Source of the DNA: Arthrobacter_N sp051262515
GTDB taxonomy: Bacteria > Actinomycetota > Actinomycetes > Actinomycetales > Micrococcaceae
Assembly (NCBI RefSeq): GCF_051262515.1
Contig: NZ_JBIMER010000007.1
Location: forward strand, 103,411-167,410
DNA: 64,000 nucleotides
Direction: 5' to 3'
Of the stretch, positions 7,200-14,618 are shown in pieces. Made by a program: the position numbers and the translations under genes. How positions within the stretch are numbered: position 1 is the stretch's first letter; every line of letters starts with the position of its first letter. The notes under the pieces were generated by a model. It saw nothing but the letters and a program-made list of their open reading frames with translations, was not told the DNA's origin and did no database searches.

Positions 7200-8563
7200 G
7201 CCCGCGGCTCCTGGAGCGCGACGCCGGCCTCTTGTGGCACCCGTACGCGCCGCTGGACGGCGGGGCGCTGTTCGCCGTCACGGGCGCGTCCGGTCCCACG
7301 CTCACGTTGGACGACGGCGCCGGCCGCCACACGGTGATCGATGGCATGGCGTCCTGGTGGTCCGCGGTCCACGGCTACGGGCACCCGGCGCTCGACGCCG
7401 CGGCGGCCCGCCAACTCGGCGACTTCAGCCACGTGATGTTCGGCGGACTGACGCACGCCCCCGCCGTCGAACTAGCCGAACGCCTGGTGCGCATGGCCCC
7501 CGAGGGGCTGGAGCACGTCTTCCTCGCCGACTCGGGCTCCGTCTCGGTCGAGGTCGCGCTGAAGGCCGCCGTCCAGTACCAGGCCGCGTCCGGCAGGCCG
7601 GGTCGGCAGCGGTTCCTGACCATCCGCGGCGGCTACCACGGCGACACCTTCGCGGCCATGAGCGTGTGCGACCCGGTGGACGGGATGCACGCGGCCTTCC
7701 CCGGGCTCGTCGCCGGGCAGGTCCACGCCCCGCGGCCCCCGGCCGCACGCCTGCGCGTGCCCGACGGCCAGCCACTGGATTCCGGGACCTGGGAGTACGA
7801 CGCCGGAGCGCTGGCCGCGTGGGAGGCCGAACTCGGGCGGTTGGCCGGCACGCACGAGGCGGAACTGGCCGCGATCGTCGTCGAACCGGTGTTGCAGGGG
7901 GCCGGCGGGATGCATGTCTACCCGCCCGAGGCCCTGCGGATGCTGCGCCGCGCGGCCGATCGGCACGGGCTGCTGCTGATCGTTGACGAGATCGCCACCG
8001 GCTTCGGCCGGACCGGAAAACTCTTCGCCAGCGAGTGGGGCGGCGTGGTGCCGGACATCATGTGCGTGGGCAAGGCGCTGACCGGCGGCTACCTGAGCCT
8101 GGCGGCCGTGTTGTGCCACACGCGCGTCGCCGCGGCCCTGTCCGGATCGGAACACGGCGCGATCCTGCACGGCCCCACGTTCATGGGGAACCCGCTGGCC
8201 TGCGCGGTGGCCGCGGCTTCGCTGGACCTGCTCGCCGCGGGGGAGTCCGAACCCGCCTGGCGGGAGTCCACCACCGCCCTGCACCACTCCTTGACCACCG
8301 CGCTGCGTCCCGCTTCGGGCCTCCGGAGCGTGAGCGACGTCCGGGTGCTCGGCGGCGTCGGCGTCGTGGAACTGGATCGCCCGGTCGACGTCGTCGCCGT
8401 CACCCGCGCCGCCGTCCGCCACGGCGCCTGGGTGCGGCCGTTCCGGAACCTCGTCTACGTGATGCCCCCCTATGTCTGTGTGCCGGAGGACATCGCCGTA
8501 CTGGGTGCGGCCGTGACCGCCGCGATCGCCGAGGTTCACGACGGCGCCGGAGAGGACCACTGA
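7196..8563 (+). CDS. bioA: Adenosylmethionine-8-amino-7-oxononanoate aminotransferase
   Basis: BioA uses S-adenosylmethionine as amino donor to convert 8-amino-7-oxononanoate to 7,8-diaminopelargonate, with pyridoxal phosphate as cofactor. The 455-residue protein starts with a GTG at 7196 that overlaps the bioB stop (GTGA). The N-terminus LLWHPYAPL and the motif ASWWSAVHGYGHP are typical of BioA. The PLP-binding lysine lies in VGKALTGGYL, after the VDEIATGFGRTG segment. It ends in an ATGA overlap with bioF. It is slightly longer than the roughly 430 residues of the E. coli enzyme because of insertions in the middle. I am confident of the function from the motifs and the operon. Confidence 0.96.
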   Translation: MSPRLLERDAGLLWHPYAPLDGGALFAVTGASGPTLTLDDGAGRHTVIDGMASWWSAVHGYGHPALDAAAARQLGDFSHVMFGGLTHAPAVELAERLVRMAPEGLEHVFLADSGSVSVEVALKAAVQYQAASGRPGRQRFLTIRGGYHGDTFAAMSVCDPVDGMHAAFPGLVAGQVHAPRPPAARLRVPDGQPLDSGTWEYDAGALAAWEAELGRLAGTHEAELAAIVVEPVLQGAGGMHVYPPEALRMLRRAADRHGLLLIVDEIATGFGRTGKLFASEWGGVVPDIMCVGKALTGGYLSLAAVLCHTRVAAALSGSEHGAILHGPTFMGNPLACAVAAASLDLLAAGESEPAWRESTTALHHSLTTALRPASGLRSVSDVRVLGGVGVVELDRPVDVVAVTRAAVRHGAWVRPFRNLVYVMPPYVCVPEDIAVLGAAVTAAIAEVHDGAGEDH

Positions 8564-9738
8564 TGGGTTCCATGCACGACTGGATCGCCGGACGCGCCCG
8601 GGTGCGGGCGGACCGCGGCACCGTCCGCGACACCCGCGGCGCCGCCGGGCTCTACGACCTGGCGTCCAACGACTACCTCGGGTTGGCCCGGGATCCGCGG
8701 CTGGCCGAGGCCTCGCGCCGGGCCGTTGCGGAGTTCGGCGCCGGGGCCGCCGCCAGCCGGGTGGTCACCGGAACCCTCCCGGTGCACGACGAGCTCGAGT
8801 CCGCCCTTCGCACCCTGACCGGCCGGGACGCCGCGCTGGTGTTCTCCAGCGGATACACGGCCAACCTGGGCGTGCTCGGCGCGCTCGGGGGACCCGGGAC
8901 GCTGGTGGTGCTGGACGCCCACGCGCACGCCAGTCTCATCGACGGCGCCCGGCTCTCCCGCAGCCCGGTCGAAACCGCCCGGCACAACGACGCCGCACAC
9001 GTCCGCGAGCTGCTCGCGCGCCGCACGGTGCCGCGCGCCGTCGTCGTGGTGGAGTCCGTGTACTCGGTCCTGGGCGACGCGGCGCCGCTGCGCGAACTGG
9101 CCCGCGCCTGCCGGGAACTGGACGCGCTGCTGGTGGTCGACGAGGCGCACTCGCTCGGGGTCCACGGGGCCGGGGCCGTCCACGCGGCCGGGCTGGCGCG
9201 GGACCCCGACGTCGTCGTGACCGCGACGCTGTCCAAGGCACTCGGGGCGCAGGGCGGCGCCGTCCTGGCCGCCGGGCCGCCCGCCGAGGCCCTGCGCGAA
9301 CACCTGGTCAACACCGCGCGCACCTTCCTGTTCGACACCGGGCTGGCCCCCGGACCCGCCGCGGCCGCGGCGGAGGCGGCCCGCATCGTCGCCTCCGAAC
9401 CCGGGCTCCCCGGCTTGCTCGCCGAACGGTCGGACCGGATCGCCGCCGCGCTCGCCGGCCCGGGCTTCGAATCCGGGACCGGCGCCGTGCACTCGGTCCG
9501 CGTGGGAGACGCCGCCGTGGCCACCGCGGCGGCCGGGGAACTGCGCACCCGGGGCATCGCCGTCGGCTGCTTCCGGACGCCCAGCGTGCCCGACGGCGTC
9601 TCCCGCCTCCGCGTGACCGCACGCGCCAACCAGAACGCGGCGGACCTCGACCGGGCGCTCGCCGAGGTCGCCGACGTCCTGCGCCGCAGCGACCGGTGCG
9701 CCAGCGACCGCCCGTCCCGTGAGGAAGCCACCGCATGA
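8563..9738 (+). CDS. bioF: 8-amino-7-oxononanoate synthase
   Basis: BioF condenses pimeloyl-ACP or pimeloyl-CoA with alanine to give 8-amino-7-oxononanoate. The 391-residue protein has the fold-type I PLP motifs of the alpha-oxoamine synthases: LASNDYLGLA near the N-terminus, VDEAHSLGVHG for the cofactor ring, and the PLP lysine in TLSKALGAQGG. Its ATG overlaps the bioA stop, and its TGA overlaps the ATG of the next gene, a cytochrome P450. This is the step that consumes the pimeloyl group, so the adjacent P450 is well placed to supply that group. KAPA synthase and glycine acyltransferases share this fold; the operon settles the assignment. Confidence 0.95.
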   Translation: MGSMHDWIAGRARVRADRGTVRDTRGAAGLYDLASNDYLGLARDPRLAEASRRAVAEFGAGAAASRVVTGTLPVHDELESALRTLTGRDAALVFSSGYTANLGVLGALGGPGTLVVLDAHAHASLIDGARLSRSPVETARHNDAAHVRELLARRTVPRAVVVVESVYSVLGDAAPLRELARACRELDALLVVDEAHSLGVHGAGAVHAAGLARDPDVVVTATLSKALGAQGGAVLAAGPPAEALREHLVNTARTFLFDTGLAPGPAAAAAEAARIVASEPGLPGLLAERSDRIAAALAGPGFESGTGAVHSVRVGDAAVATAAAGELRTRGIAVGCFRTPSVPDGVSRLRVTARANQNAADLDRALAEVADVLRRSDRCASDRPSREEATA

Positions 9739-10829
9739 CCAGGACCGACACCGACGGACGCTACCTGCGCGTGCGGGACCCCGACACGGTACGCGATGTC
9801 CTGCGGCGCACCGAGGAGTTCCTGCCGGAGAACGCGCTCACCGCCGTCGTGCCGTTGTGTCCCGAGGCGCTGCGGGTGCTGGCGCGCGTCGGCTTCTCGC
9901 TGCCTCCGGTGCTCGCGTCGGCGTCCGGTCCGGAACATCTGGACGTTCGGCGGACGGTCGCAGCGTTCTTCAGCCCGGGGAAGGTCGGCGCGCTGGAGGC
10001 GGACATCGCCGCGTTGGCGGCTGACGCCGCGGAGGCCGCCCGGGAACGGATGACTGTCGGGGACGACGTGGACCTGGGGGAGGCGCTGGCGTCGGTGGTG
10101 CCGCCGGCCATCATGGCCCGGCTGACCGGAACCGCGGTCCCCGACGGCGACGCCCTGCAGCGGTGGAGCCGCGACTCGCTCGAGCTGTTCTGGGGGTGGC
10201 CGGACCCCGCACGGCAGGTGGAGCTGGCCCGCAGCGCGGCGGAGTTCTACGCGTGGCTTCGGGGCGAGGTGGAGGCGTCGCGGGGGAGCGGAAACCTGTT
10301 CGGCGTCCTGCACGACGCCGGACTCGACGTCCGGCGGATCTGCTCGCTGGGGTACTTCCTGGTCATCGCCGGTCAGGAAACGACCGCCCTGCTGATCAAC
10401 ACCGTGCTGTACCGGACGCTGCGGGACCGGGAGGCGTGGGCGGCGTGCCGCGAGGAACCGGCGGCCCGCGCGCAGGTCCGCAGGATCCTGGCGAGCGAGT
10501 CGTCCGTGCACACGTGGCGGCGCCGGGCCGTCACGCCGGCCGTCGTCGACGGGCACAGCCTGCCGGCGGGGGCGGAGATCGTTCTGGAGCTGAGCGGGCA
10601 CCACGCCGCGGGCGACTCCAGCGGCTACGCCCTGGCGTTCGGCTACGGGTTGCACCGGTGTCTGGGCGCGCGCCTGGCCGAGCTGGAGGCCGTGGTGGCG
10701 CTGCGGGAGGCGGCGCGGCTGCTTCCCGCGGCGGTGGGGACGGGGCCGGAGCCGCCGTGGCTGCGGTTGTTGTCCTTCCAGGCGCCGCTGCGGGTTGCCG
10801 CCCGGATGGCCGGGGAGGGGTCCGCATGA
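9735..10829 (+). CDS. Cytochrome P450 inside the biotin operon (BioI analogue?)
   Basis: The heme-binding motif FGYGLHRCLG has its cysteine ligand at residue 309, and the oxygen-binding I-helix has AGQETT at 212-217. The C-helix heme-propionate pattern HLDVRR is at 68-73. At 364 residues it is about 30-40 shorter than typical bacterial P450s. The K-helix ExxR motif is not visible where expected (around 248-255, VRRILASE), which is rare. The gene overlaps both bioF and bioD by four bases, so it is made together with them. In Bacillus the P450 BioI cleaves acyl-ACP to pimeloyl-ACP; no bioC or bioH is present here, so an analogous role is attractive but unproven. Confidence 0.85.
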   Translation: MTRTDTDGRYLRVRDPDTVRDVLRRTEEFLPENALTAVVPLCPEALRVLARVGFSLPPVLASASGPEHLDVRRTVAAFFSPGKVGALEADIAALAADAAEAARERMTVGDDVDLGEALASVVPPAIMARLTGTAVPDGDALQRWSRDSLELFWGWPDPARQVELARSAAEFYAWLRGEVEASRGSGNLFGVLHDAGLDVRRICSLGYFLVIAGQETTALLINTVLYRTLRDREAWAACREEPAARAQVRRILASESSVHTWRRRAVTPAVVDGHSLPAGAEIVLELSGHHAAGDSSGYALAFGYGLHRCLGARLAELEAVVALREAARLLPAAVGTGPEPPWLRLLSFQAPLRVAARMAGEGSA

Positions 10830-11551
10830 TCCTCATGGTCACGGGAACGGACACCGGCGTCGGCAAGACGGTTGCGACGGCGGCACTGGCGGCCGCGCTG
10901 GACGCGGCCGGGCGGCGCACGGCCGTCTACAAGCCTGTGCAGACCGGGGAGCCGGCCGCGGGGCACGGAGCCGAACACCCGGGTGGCGACATCGGCGAGG
11001 TGGCGCGGTTGGCCGGGCCGGGCATTGGGGTGGCGGAGGGCGCCCGGTTGGCCGAACCCATGGCTCCGGTCGCGGCGGCCGCCGCCGAAGGGGCCGGGCT
11101 GCCCACGCTCGCGGAGCACGCGGGGCGCGTTGCGGCGCTGGGCGGGGCGAACGACGGCGTGCTGGTCGAGGGGGCGGGCGGCGTCCTGGTGGAGCTGACC
11201 GCAGCCGGGGAGACGATCGCGGACCTGGCGCTGGCCGCCGGCGGCGCGATGCTGGTGGTGGCGCGGGCGGGCCTGGGGACGCTGAACCACACGCTGCTGA
11301 CGCTGGAGGCCCTGGGCGCGCGCGGGGTGCCGGTCGCCGGAGTGCTGATCGGGGCCTGGCCCGCCGTCCCGACCGCGGTGGAGTTGTCCAACGAGGAGTT
11401 CCTGCGGGACGCGTGCCTGAAACGGGGCATCGAGTGGTGGGGGAAGCTGCCCGCCGGATCCGCCGGGCTTTCCCCGGCGAAGTTCCGCGCACGGGCCGCT
11501 TCGTTGCTGGGGCGGGCGGCGGTCGTATACTCGAACGGAGCCGATTCATGA
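10826..11551 (+). CDS. bioD: Dethiobiotin synthetase
   Basis: BioD closes the ureido ring of dethiobiotin from 7,8-diaminopelargonate, CO2 and ATP. The 241-residue protein begins MILMVTGTDTGVGKT, the family P-loop, and continues with YKPVQTG, which helps bind the substrate. The EGAGGVLVEL segment supplies further active-site residues. It starts in an ATGA overlap with the P450 gene and is the last gene of the operon. The promoter of the following transporter gene seems to lie inside its last 50 bases. Length and motifs are normal for the family. Confidence 0.95.
   Translation: MILMVTGTDTGVGKTVATAALAAALDAAGRRTAVYKPVQTGEPAAGHGAEHPGGDIGEVARLAGPGIGVAEGARLAEPMAPVAAAAAEGAGLPTLAEHAGRVAALGGANDGVLVEGAGGVLVELTAAGETIADLALAAGGAMLVVARAGLGTLNHTLLTLEALGARGVPVAGVLIGAWPAVPTAVELSNEEFLRDACLKRGIEWWGKLPAGSAGLSPAKFRARAASLLGRAAVVYSNGADS
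11504..11531 (+). promoter_or_regulatory. Candidate promoter of the DASS transporter gene, inside the bioD 3' end
   Basis: TTGCTG at 11504-11509 and TATACT at 11526-11531 are 16 bases apart. The downstream leader contains the palindrome ATTCATGAAT (11544-11553), which may be a regulator site. The transporter ATG is at 11579. Confidence 0.5.
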
Positions 11552-11578
11552 ATTTTGTCCGAGTTGAAAGGTTCCACC

Positions 11579-13084
11579 ATGACAACGCCGTCCACTGGAA
11601 TTGACCATTCAGTCGCGCCCGGGATGCGCGCTCCGGCGGAGGATCCCCGCGTCATCATGCGCAAACGCATCGGACTGGCAGCCGGCGTGCTGTTGGCCGT
11701 GGCCGTGTACTTCCTGCTCCCGGCGGACCTTGAACAGGCCGGCCGGACGACGGCGGCGATCGCGGCCCTGATGGCCGTCTGGTGGATGACCGAGGCCGTT
11801 CCGTTGGCCGTGACCGCGCTACTGCCCCTGGTGCTCTTTCCCGTGCTCAACGTGGCGCCGATCGACGACGTCGCGCCGCCCTACGCCAATCCCATCATTT
11901 TCCTGTTCATGGGCGGCTTCCTGCTTGCCCTGGCCCTGCAACGCTGGAACCTGCACCGGCGCATCGCCTTGGCGACGGTCCTGCTGGTGGGCACCAAGCC
12001 GAAGATGCTCATTGCCGGATTCATGGTCGCCACCGGATTCCTGAGCATGTGGGTCTCCAACACGGCCACCGCCGTGATGATGATTCCCATCGGGCTCTCG
12101 GTCATCACGCTCGTCGCGGAGTCCGGCAACGGCACACGCGCGCCGAAGAACTTCAGCATCGCCCTGATGCTCGGTATCGCGTATGCGGCGTCCATCGGTT
12201 CGCTCGGCACCATCATCGGGACCCCGCCCAACGCGCTGATGGTCGGCTACCTGGCCGAGAACCACGACATCACGGTCGGGTTCGGCCAATGGATGCTGGT
12301 GGGCGTTCCCATGTCCATCGTCTTCATGGCCATCGCCTGGTTTCTGCTCACCAGCGTCATCTACAAGCCCGAAATGGATGAGATCCCCGGCGGCCGTCAA
12401 CTGATCAACAGTGAGTACAAGAAGCTCGGTTCGATGAGCGTCGGCGAAAAACAGGTCCTGGTGATCTTCGTACTCGCCGCCGCGGCCTGGATCTGCGTGC
12501 CGTTCCTCTGGCCGGAGTCCAACATCGCCGACGCCGTCATCGCCATGGCCGTCGCCGTCGTGCTGTTCGTCCTCCCGGCGGATGTCCGGAAGGGCGTTCC
12601 CCTGCTGGATTGGTCGAGCGCGAAGGCCTTGCCCTGGGACATCCTCATCCTCTTCGGCGGCGGCCTGGCGCTGTCCTCCCAGTTCGGATCCAGCGGCCTG
12701 AGCGAATGGATCGGCACGAAAGTCGCAGGCCTCGAGGCGCTTCCACTGATCCTGCTCGTCGCCGTCATCGCCGGACTGGTCCTCCTGCTCACCGAACTCA
12801 CCAGCAACACCGCGACCGCCGCGACTTTCCTGCCCCTGATCGGCGGCGTCGCCATCGGACTCGGCATCGACCCCATGCTGCTGGTCATCCCCGTGGCGAT
12901 CGCCGCGACCTGTGCGTTCATGCTGCCGGTGGCCACGCCGCCCAACGCCATCGCCTTCGCCTCCGGCCACGTCCAGATCAACGACATGGTCCGGGCCGGC
13001 GTCTGGCTGAACCTCATCGCCCTGGTCCTGACCACGATCACCACGCTCACCCTCGCCGCCTGGGTCTTCGGGCTCGTCTACTGA
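11579..13084 (+). CDS. DASS (SLC13) family sodium/anion symporter
   Basis: This 501-residue membrane protein has about a dozen hydrophobic segments and both hallmark SNT motifs of the divalent anion:sodium symporters: SNTATAVMM in the first half and SNTATAATF in the second. TPPNA loops follow each (GTPPNALM, ATPPNAIAF). Family members import C4-dicarboxylates, citrate or sulfate with sodium. Length and the WWMTEAVPLAVTALLP signature favour the dicarboxylate branch, but the substrate is not certain. I chose the ATG at 11579, preceded by AAAGG, over an in-frame TTG 24 bases earlier. It has its own promoter and is probably not part of the biotin operon. Confidence 0.9.
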   Translation: MTTPSTGIDHSVAPGMRAPAEDPRVIMRKRIGLAAGVLLAVAVYFLLPADLEQAGRTTAAIAALMAVWWMTEAVPLAVTALLPLVLFPVLNVAPIDDVAPPYANPIIFLFMGGFLLALALQRWNLHRRIALATVLLVGTKPKMLIAGFMVATGFLSMWVSNTATAVMMIPIGLSVITLVAESGNGTRAPKNFSIALMLGIAYAASIGSLGTIIGTPPNALMVGYLAENHDITVGFGQWMLVGVPMSIVFMAIAWFLLTSVIYKPEMDEIPGGRQLINSEYKKLGSMSVGEKQVLVIFVLAAAAWICVPFLWPESNIADAVIAMAVAVVLFVLPADVRKGVPLLDWSSAKALPWDILILFGGGLALSSQFGSSGLSEWIGTKVAGLEALPLILLVAVIAGLVLLLTELTSNTATAATFLPLIGGVAIGLGIDPMLLVIPVAIAATCAFMLPVATPPNAIAFASGHVQINDMVRAGVWLNLIALVLTTITTLTLAAWVFGLVY

Positions 13085-13115
13085 CAGAACGCGGCACCGG
13101 CCGGACGCCGCCTCC

Positions 13116-13124
13116 TGTGGATAA
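13116..13124 (-). promoter_or_regulatory. Perfect DnaA box upstream of purA
   Basis: TGTGGATAA on the plus strand is TTATCCACA on the minus strand, the strict DnaA-box consensus. It lies about 25 bases upstream of a TAAACT hexamer (13149-13154), which may be the -10 of purA. It is a single box and could be chance. Confidence 0.35.
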
Positions 13125-13156
13125 CTCGCATGTTGTGGCCCACTCCGGTAAACTCG

Positions 13157-13185
13157 GCGCGTAAGAGCCCCTATCTCTTACGCGC
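13157..13185 (+). promoter_or_regulatory. Stable hairpin in the purA leader
   Basis: GCGCGTAAGAG (13157-13167) and CTCTTACGCGC (13175-13185) form a perfect 11-base-pair stem with a 7-base loop. It lies about 105 bases before the purA start and has no U-tract behind it. It could be an attenuator, an RNA-stability element or the end of the preceding transcript. Confidence 0.45.
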
Positions 13186-13290
13186 GCCCCCGGGACGGGG
13201 CGCGGGCGAGTGGTCAGGGGCGTTCTTGTGTCCGGCACCGCCGGAACCCGGTGCGAACCGGTCTGGCCGAACCAGCAAGGGGAGGATCCC

Positions 13291-14580
13291 ATGCCAGCAA
13301 TCGTGATCGTCGGAGCCCAGTGGGGCGACGAGGGCAAAGGCAAGGCCACCGATCTGCTCGGGGGGCGCGTCGACTACGTCGTCAAGCCCAACGGCGGCAA
13401 CAACGCCGGGCACACCGTCGTCGTCGGCGGCGAGAAGTACGAGCTCAAGCTCCTTCCCGCGGGCATCCTTTCCCCGAACGCCATCCCGATCATCGGCAAC
13501 GGCTGCGTGGTGAACCTCGAGGCGCTCTTCGAGGAGATCGAGGGACTCGAGGCCCGCGGCGCCGACACCTCCAAGCTCCGCGTCTCCGCCAACGCCCACC
13601 TCGTGGCCCCGTACCACCAGACCATGGACAAGGTCACCGAACGCTTCCTCGGCAAGCGCGCCATCGGCACCACCGGCCGCGGAATCGGCCCGGCGTACAT
13701 GGACAAGGTGGGACGCCTCGGCATCCGCGTCCAGGACGTCTTCGACGAATCCATCCTGCGCCAGAAGGTCGAAGGGGCTCTGCGCCAGAAGAACGAGCTG
13801 CTGGTCAAGATCTACAACCGCCGCACCGTGGAGACGGAGGAGATCGTCCAGTACTTCCTCTCCTACGCCGAACGCCTGCGCCCCCTGATGATCGACGCCA
13901 CCCTCGAGCTGAACACGGCCCTGGACGAGGGCAAGGTGGTCCTCATGGAGGGCGGCCAGGCCACCCTTCTCGACGTCGACCACGGCACCTACCCGTTCGT
14001 CACGTCCTCGAACCCGACGGCGGGCGGCTCGTCCGTCGGCTCGGGCATCGGCCCCACGCGCATCACCCGGTCCATCGGCATCGTCAAGGCCTACACCACC
14101 CGCGTCGGCGCCGGACCGTTCCCCACGGAGCTCTTCGACGAGATGGGCGAATACCTGCAGAAGACCGGCGGCGAGTTCGGCGTGAACACCGGCCGCCCGC
14201 GCCGTTGCGGCTGGTACGACGCCGTTCTGGCGCGCTATTCCGCGCGGGTGAACGGATTCACGGACTACTTCGTGACGAAGCTGGACGTCCTGACGGGCAT
14301 CGAGCGGATTCCGGTGTGCGTCGCGTACGACGTCGACGGCGTGCGCCACGACGAGATGCCGATGACGCAGACCGACTTCCACCACGCGAAGCCGATCTTC
14401 GAGCACTTCGAGGGCTGGACCGAGGACATCACCGGGGCGCGGACGCTGGAGGATCTTCCGGAGAACGCGCGGAACTACGTCCTGGCGCTGGAGAAGATGT
14501 CCGGCGTGCGGTTCTCGGCCATCGGCGTCGGTCCGGACCGCGACCAGACGATCGTGCGTCACGACCTCGTCAACGGTTAG
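13291..14580 (+). CDS. purA: Adenylosuccinate synthetase
   Basis: PurA joins IMP and aspartate with GTP hydrolysis in the first step towards AMP. The 429-residue protein starts PAIVIVGAQWGDEGKGK, the family GTP-binding loop. It continues with NGGNNAGHTVV and the GTTGRGIGPAY segment. The C-terminal TRPR-like stretch appears as NTGRPRRCGWYD. The ATG is preceded by AAGGGGAGG. The gene is monocistronic: the UvrA-like gene begins 38 bases after its stop but has its own weak start region. Its leader carries a hairpin and a DnaA box. No feature is unusual within the protein. Confidence 0.97.
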   Translation: MPAIVIVGAQWGDEGKGKATDLLGGRVDYVVKPNGGNNAGHTVVVGGEKYELKLLPAGILSPNAIPIIGNGCVVNLEALFEEIEGLEARGADTSKLRVSANAHLVAPYHQTMDKVTERFLGKRAIGTTGRGIGPAYMDKVGRLGIRVQDVFDESILRQKVEGALRQKNELLVKIYNRRTVETEEIVQYFLSYAERLRPLMIDATLELNTALDEGKVVLMEGGQATLLDVDHGTYPFVTSSNPTAGGSSVGSGIGPTRITRSIGIVKAYTTRVGAGPFPTELFDEMGEYLQKTGGEFGVNTGRPRRCGWYDAVLARYSARVNGFTDYFVTKLDVLTGIERIPVCVAYDVDGVRHDEMPMTQTDFHHAKPIFEHFEGWTEDITGARTLEDLPENARNYVLALEKMSGVRFSAIGVGPDRDQTIVRHDLVNG

Positions 14581-14618
14581 GCCTCGACGGGCAGGGATTC
14601 GCGGCTAGAGTCGGGGGA

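Noticed and set aside
8673..10655. A 660-codon minus-strand frame opposite bioF and the P450
   Set aside because: Low-complexity Ala/Arg/Ser-rich translation typical of GC-rich antisense frames; no motif, and the plus-strand genes are clear.
13157..13185. The purA leader hairpin as a purine riboswitch
   Set aside because: It is a simple stem-loop; the three-way junction and conserved loops of a purine aptamer are absent.
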